Assembly: GCA_021464415.1 (NCBI GenBank)
Contig: CM038469.1
Coordinates: forward strand, 5,124,501 to 5,188,500
Length of the DNA: 64,000 nucleotides
Direction of reading: 5' to 3'
Source: Lonicera japonica
Lineage: Eukaryota > Streptophyta > Magnoliopsida > Dipsacales > Caprifoliaceae
Under the pieces are notes generated by a model. That model saw only the letters and a list, made by a program, of their open reading frames with translations, did not search any database and was not told the DNA's origin. Shown here piece after piece: positions 58,852-64,000 of this stretch (position 1 is the stretch's first letter; each line of letters starts with the position of its first letter). The position numbers and the translations under genes were made by a program.

Positions 58852-59508
58852 ATTTCAAGCCTCCAGGAAGGCCATAAAAAATATAAAGATAGGCTTTGAT
58901 GAGGCTAAGAGGCTGAGGAAGAGGCAGAGGATGTGTAGAAAATGTGGCTTGACCGGCTATAATACAAGGACATGCAAGGGAGCTCCAAGGAATGCATAAG
59001 CTTTACACTTTCAATAAGCACAAGAGGAAGGGGAACAAGCACCAGAGGCAGGTGAACTGTATAGACACATCAGTTCTATTTTTTGTTTGTCTTAGTCAAA
59101 CTGTATAGTTTAGTAATTTTTGTTATTTTTGTATCAAATTGTGTAGTTTATAGGGTATGTGGTATATGTTACACTATTTGTGAAGTTTGGTATTTTTTTG
59201 GTATATGGTATATGGTATATGTGAAATACGATGGTTACACTGTTTGTGTAGTTTGTAATGGTTATGAATTATTTGTCATGGTTATAAATAGTTTGTAATG
59301 GCACATTGGTAGTTTTCTCGTATATAGTATATGCACTTTATAATGGCACAGTTTATAATGGCACATTGCAGCTTACATTACATTCGCATTGTTAGCAAAT
59401 TGGTTACAAAAGTTATCTAATGACAAATTGATATTGATAGATACATCAAACTTCTTTTTGTTCTTGATCATATCATTCAACTACTTAAATCCTCCACAAG
59501 TATAGCAT

Positions 59509-61365
59509 TTAGATATTTCCATCCTTGAGTTTGTCCCTTGTTAGATGTCTCCAAAGCCATTGTAGCACTACATCCTTTATTGAGCAAGGGTAGTTCCTAC
59601 ATGGGCATTTTACCTTCATATGGCCTTTAAAACCACAATTGTAACATCATATATTATCTGAAGCTTCATTATATGAGCACATTATAAACTCTGCTAGCCA
59701 TTTCTAATAACTACATCCACCTTTGGAGCACCTTCGAAAATTCCTATTGGGATTCCTCTCCGTTTTAGAGGTCATAATCATCAAAATTCCATCACATCCT
59801 CCCTTTTTGCATCTCATATACACATAAGGGCACTCAGAACCACTATAGTTTGAAAGATCACACATTTGACAGAAAAGAACCTGAGAAAAATCAACAAAAC
59901 TTACATTAATAAAATTAGAGATAACCCCATATTGTTAATAACTTAATTAGAGATAATCCCATAATCCACCATTTCTATCCTCTCCACTACTTACTGCCTG
60001 GTTTTCACTATAAACAATTGCATCATCATTATTATGTGTACATCAAAGGAAATACATCTGTTAACCTAAAAGTCATTAATCTTGTTTTGATAATAACAAT
60101 AATTAATCATGTTTAATTTAACTAACGTGATGTTTTAAGTATAGCCACAAATTCAACAATTATCATAAGTGGACAAAATCGACAAAACCGATGGTGAAAT
60201 CAACCCTCTAAAGATATTCCGAAATACATTAGTCATCTTCACTAACAATAACATGATAAAAGCATATTTTTAATGGCATATCAATGAGGATCAAAACTTC
60301 CAAGCAAATGAAGAACTAAATAAACTTATAAAGTGCTCGAAAACTCATTAAAATTCAAAATTGAGTGAGTACCTTAGATTAATGTAAATTTTCTTGTTTG
60401 ATGATTATATATAACTCAAATACATCATATATTAAATCCGTTTGAACATATTTTGAGTTTTCCTAAAAGTAGGTGTCTTAGGAACATATTTTTGATGTCC
60501 TCTTTAAGCATTAAAATTGATTCTGGAGTTAAAATACAAAAGTCCAGAATTTGGGATTTTGACTTGATGGGCAGTGATGCTTAGTCGAATGATGCTTCAG
60601 AAACTAGCCGTTGGATTTTTGATTTTTTTTTTTTTATCATTTTTGGCACCAAACTCACACCTACGCTATACAAATGGCCATATTTTGTCCTAGCATATAT
60701 ATACCATCCTAGACACATTTCAAACCACCTTGAATCATTTTTATTCTCTATTCTTCATCTATATTCATTCTACAAAGATTCAAGCAAACATTTGATCATT
60801 CAATCTTTCATTTGAGCTATATAATTGTTATCAAACTTGATAACTCTAATGTGAGCTTTATTTGTAATTCTTAAAACATTTGAGAGTTATTGTACATTGG
60901 TGTTTACCACAAAAAACCTCATTATTCAAATTTGTGAGAGGTTTATCTCTAGTATAACAAGAGTGAAATCTTGTGTGAGTGTTGTGAAAAGAACAACATT
61001 GGTAGAGTGTGTGAGAAAAATACACTTGTAATGGTTTGATTTTTCACCTAGAAAAAAATCGGTATTAGTGGAATTTCTTGAGGGCACTACTTAGGCACGG
61101 ACGTATGGTCTAAACAACTGAACCGCGTGAACAAAATGACTTGGGCTTATTTGGTTTATTCATTATATTTAAAACTCTTTATTTTATTACTATATTATTG
61201 CTTGTGACTGTGATTGCTTGTTTGATTGGCTTAATTCTTAATATAGACTTTAAATTTTCTTGAAACAAATTTTAAAACAGGATTAAGTTTTAAAAATCCT
61301 ATTCACCCCCTCTAGGGTATTTTTCGACCTACAACATCTTCAGAAGATCCTTTATCACCATCCAT
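59509..61365 (-). pseudogene. GRF/CCHC zinc-finger gene of the MULE
   Basis: Two exons on the minus strand. Exon 1 is 61336-61365 (MDGDKGSSED). Exon 2 is 59509-59880, after acceptor TTTTTCTCAG. Exon 2 carries a GRF-type zinc finger (MRCKKGGCDGILMIMTSKTE, then NPNRNFRRCSKGGC, then a W) and a CCHC knuckle (CYNCGFKGHMKVKC). Total about 133 residues. Two in-frame stops (59704-59706, 59647-59649) show it is dead. The intron (59881-61335) is about 180 bp without the inserted solo LTR. It converges with the transposase gene and lies within the same terminal repeats, so it is probably an accessory gene of the transposon. Its role is unknown; binding to nucleic acid is likely from the fingers. Confidence 0.8.
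60059..61333 (+). mobile_element. Sirevirus-like solo LTR inside the MULE
   Basis: 1275 bp from TGTTAACC to GACCTACA, with perfect ACATC duplications at 60054-60058 and 61334-61338. The end segment AATCCTATTCACCCCCTCTAG and the block ACGGACGTATGGTCTAAACAAC also occur, inverted, in the LTR at 62900. It hit the exon 1 donor site of the GRF gene. Confidence 0.88.
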
Positions 61366-61479
61366 GGCCTTTGATTTGAACATATTGCCTCAAAATCGAA
61401 ATTTAGGGTTTTGTTTTTTGCTCGTATCTTGATTTTCATATTAATAATAGGGGCAAACTAAAAAAATACCTTTTTATTA

Positions 61480-62343
61480 TTGAACCCAAAACCAAAATCT
61501 CGTATAAAACCTGATCCGTTAGAGAAATATCTTATACGGCCAAAACAAGGATTAGTACAAATAAAGAAAATAATTTTTCCTCACTGCACTCCTTTACATG
61601 TTTCGCTCAAAATAATATCACTCAGCTTTTTTTTCTCTCTCGTGTTTATCACACAAATAGATGTAATTCCTCATAATTCACTTTTAGAATTTGGGCAAAT
61701 GAGTTAAAAGGTCTGAACCTTTATTTACAAATTCTTAACAACCAATCGCATACACACAATTAAATTGGACATGTTAAATAAAGAAATTTACCAAGGATTC
61801 AAAGAAACCAATTTCTAGCAATATTAAGAGCCAAACGATTTACTAAAATTGCTAGAATAAATGCAAGCAGACTTTCAAATGATAAGCAACAATCAAATCC
61901 CTAATTTATGAGGAAATCAAATATCCTATGGCTTTCTAGATTTTCCAACCAAAATAGATTTATATGGAACAAAGTGCAAAATAAGAATCCCAACTATAAT
62001 AATAATGAAACAAGGATCAATAAACCCAAATGATTGGATTTTTCTAAAGTTCATCGGGAATCCTCAATTTCAATAATAGCGCAAAAGTTAAAAACCTAGG
62101 GTTTTCGTTTCACCAATTCAAACTTTGATGTATTCCAATTCGAAACAACTAACCCTATACATAATAATTATTTTTTTTGTTCTAGGGTTTTCTTCTAGCA
62201 ATTTTTGATTTCTTTTTTTCCTTTTTTTTGTAGAAAACACTGTTCACAATTATTATTCACGCAACATTGTTCAACGATTACTGTTCATCCAGCACTATTC
62301 ATCGACACTGTTCACAACATTGTTCACGATTACTGATACAAAT
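61480..62343. other. Spacer; short CTGTTCA-type repeats
   Basis: No supported gene. 62240-62335 holds about seven spaced copies of TGTTCA or its variants (ACTGTTCAC, ATTGTTCAA, ACTATTCAT). Confidence 0.5.
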
Positions 62344-62690
62344 GATGCGATCTCAGATCGTTTTCCTAGCTAAGTTAATGGATCCTCAACCCTTGAACTT
62401 CGAAAGTGCAAGAACCTTGGAATTTCATCGAAGTGATGACACGTGGAACCTACACCCAACCCTTGAATGGAAGAATTGAACATCGATATAAGTCAAAAAC
62501 GCCACAATCAATTGGTGGAGAATTGATTGATAAGTTAAGAATAACTTAAATGATTAATTCAAATAATTCAACAAGTTCTAGCAATAACTAAAGGTGTAAA
62601 ACACTTAATTTGATTAATAATAACTTCTTCATGATAATAAAACAATAATAAGCTTTCAAAGCACATTTATTTCACATTGATGATCCTTTA
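62344..62690 (-). mobile_element. Fragment of LTR-like family Y
   Basis: Reverse complement of the 3' part of 25779-26630: it starts TGATGCGATCT (minus-strand end GATCGCATCA) and shares AACCCTTGAA(C/T), CACAATCAATTGGTGGAGAA and the AATAACTTCTT stretch. The 5' part is missing. Confidence 0.7.
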
Positions 62691-62899
62691 AAAAAATAAA
62701 AATAAAATTGATGATTTTTTTTAGAATTGTTTGTAGGCTCATTTATTTCACATAATTTTATAAAAAAAAATAAAAAATTTGAAACACAAAATAAATCTCA
62801 AAGGTTTATGGTATGTTGTTTGCATAATTATCATCTCACAAACCATTCCAGTGAAAGAAAAATACAATTCATATTATAAATTAGAGTTCTAATTAATCA

Positions 62900-64000
62900 T
62901 GTTGGTTGGATAATGACACTAGAAGGGGGTGAATAGGGTTTTCAAAACTTAATGCGGAATTAAAAGGTTTCAAGAAAAGTTTTAAGAATAAAATTTTAAC
63001 TCAATGAATATCAAGGAAATATGCAAAGTAATCAATCTTAAGAACAAGCAATAAATATAAATGCAAGTAAATAAAGATCTTGAGTTAGAGAGATTGAACC
63101 GAATGAGACTATGATATTTTGTTCTCACTGTTCGGTTGTTTAGACCATACGTCCGAGCCCGGATAGTTCCCCGAGAAGTTTCACTAAAACCGATTTTCTT
63201 CCGGATGAAAATCAAACATTTACAAGTGTAATCTTTCTCACTACACTCAATAAGTGTTGTTCTTCTCACAACACTCTACAAGTGTGATTATACTCACCAC
63301 ACTCAACAAGTATGATTATACTCACCACACTCAACACAAGAATTAACCTTCTTGCTATCATATGAGATAAATCTCTCACAATTGATGAATAAAGATAGTT
63401 TGGTGATTCACACTAATAAAAAATAACTCTCAAGTGTATTTGAAGATTACAAATGAAGCTCACACTAGAGTTATCAAGATTGATCAATAAATAAGCTCAA
63501 AGATTAAGAATATGATCAATGAAATGAATCGAATACTTGAATAACTTTGTATATATGTAAAATGAGTTTGTAGAATGATTCAAGTGTATTAAAACATATC
63601 TAGAACCTCATATATATAGCTTTCAAAATCATATGGCCGTTGGGGATGATTAAGAAAGGTTTTGGGTCAAAGGTATACATTTTCAAACTTTCCAATAGCT
63701 AGTTTTGACAAACAATTTAAATTTATTTTGATAATTTCTCCCAATTTTACCGTTGGATCATGCTCAAATTTTAGTCAAAAGTGATAAGAGATGTTGTCTA
63801 ACTACTGTAAATATTTTAAAATGATCGGTGCCCGGGAAGGCCTCCATCTTACCGTTAGATCAAAACTGTGCGAAAATTGAGCGAATTTTAAATGTAAAAG
63901 AAAAACATTTTTTTTCAATTCAACAATTTAGTTCCAAATACAATTCTAATGATTTGTGAATCTCAAAGATATGTTCCTAAGGTAACTATTTTTATTAGAG
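62900..64000 (-). mobile_element. Sirevirus-like LTR, cut by window edge
   Basis: On the minus strand it ends TATCCAACCAACA at 62900, with AACCCTATTCACCCCCTTCTAG just before. It is the same family as 60059-61333 in inverted orientation. Tandem-like TACTCACCACACTCAACA(A) units near 63290-63330 are part of it. It extends beyond the window. Confidence 0.75.

Larger units (their letters stand above)
56417..58999 (+). pseudogene. mudrA-like: mudrA-type MULE transposase, broken
   Basis: Start uncertain. The N-terminal part is at 56417-56695, then an acidic linker, the MuDR DNA-binding-type domain at 57124-57345 (KFNNIKEFIDYIRTYSI, CHDKECNWLCYA, RVEHSC) and the DDE core: LIGLDGCFLKGKFGG near 57700 (first Asp), LTFISDQGKGLDSVV near 57895 (second), CFRHLYKNLKKHGF. 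The usual TNNxxESFN motif reads NNNFLKSFNNW near 58195, so Glu seems replaced by Lys. SWIM finger CDCRIWLLTSIPCIH near 58480. Two introns: 58565-58642 and 58734-58799. The final exon encodes a Pro run and CRKCGLTGYNTRTC, a CCHC knuckle with Tyr for His, and stops at 58997. Defects include a 17-G run (57732-57748), frameshifts near 58020 and a TGA for Trp at about 58725. Confidence 0.88.
55682..61470. mobile_element. Mutator-like element (MULE), full length, two genes
   Basis: Left end GGGATTTTTTAGTTTCCC continues TATATTATTAATACAAAACTC; read from the right end inward, GGTATTTTTTTAGTTTGCCC continues CTATTATTAATATGAAAATC. These are matching terminal inverted repeats. The flanks TTTGTATTA (55673-55681) and TTTTTATTA (61471-61479) form a 9-bp duplication with one mismatch, the Mutator signature. 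Inside, a transposase gene (plus) and a small zinc-finger gene (minus) converge, as mudrA and mudrB do in maize MuDR. A 1275-bp solo LTR was added later, so the MULE was about 4.5 kb. Confidence 0.9.

Noticed and set aside
59083..59298. Small membrane-like open frame
   Set aside because: Low-complexity TATGG/TTTGT repeats in the space between the convergent MULE genes; no domain or start context.
884..63340. CRISPR array or bacterial operon structure
   Set aside because: Direct repeats present are LTR-internal motifs or microsatellites without regular spacers; introns and plant retroelements show nuclear plant DNA.

Overview
The window is repeat-dense, AT-rich nuclear DNA of a flowering plant, probably a eudicot; the species cannot be named from sequence alone. 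Evidence: Ty1/copia and Ty3/gypsy retrotransposons with tRNA-Met primer sites, a Cassandra LTR carrying a 5S-rRNA-like domain, hAT and Mutator-like DNA transposons, and plant F-box genes. There is one clearly intact gene, the F-box gene at 49845-51296. Nearly all other coding sequence is decayed transposon.

Left half (1-29.7 kb) is a nest of retroelements. It starts with a gypsy LTR cut by the window edge (1-1352). A minus-strand copia (1691-4850) follows, split by a solo LTR (1967-3199). A complete but dead gypsy element (4917-11858) has both LTRs, primer site, polypurine tract and a perfect AGTTC target duplication. An LTR/primer-site fragment follows (about 11.9-13.1 kb). A second minus-strand copia (about 13.1-20.8 kb) is split by a non-coding element (about 15.1-20.7 kb) that itself holds a Cassandra solo LTR (17042-17387) and a gypsy solo LTR (17598-20329). 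Another gypsy LTR (about 20.85-23.05 kb) precedes a plus-strand Sirevirus-like copia (23.13-29.69 kb) that carries two further insertions.

Middle (30.5-55.4 kb) is a segmental duplication. Block A (30.78-42.04 kb) and block B (46.44-55.37 kb) each carry an F-box gene, its upstream region and an old hAT element; a third partial copy of the upstream region lies at about 30.47-30.78 kb. The F-box copy in A is a pseudogene (a frameshift and two stops) and that in B is open. Block A was later hit by a young copia with a 5-bp duplication (35230-40655), which received a hAT element (38235-40381, 8-bp duplication), which received a solo LTR (38803-39940). Block B has its own insertions, including a 404-bp foldback inside a TA repeat. 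Between the blocks lie a 627-bp hAT MITE and a 1.5-kb near-perfect palindrome with a 9-bp duplication, probably a Mutator-type foldback.

Right end (55.7-61.5 kb) is a whole Mutator-like element with matching terminal repeats and a 9-bp target duplication (8/9). It has a broken mudrA-type transposase on the plus strand (with SWIM and CCHC-like fingers, two introns, and long G and C runs) and, facing it, a small two-exon gene for a GRF plus CCHC zinc-finger protein, hit by a solo LTR exactly at its exon-intron border. The window ends in a Sirevirus-like LTR on the minus strand (62900 onward).
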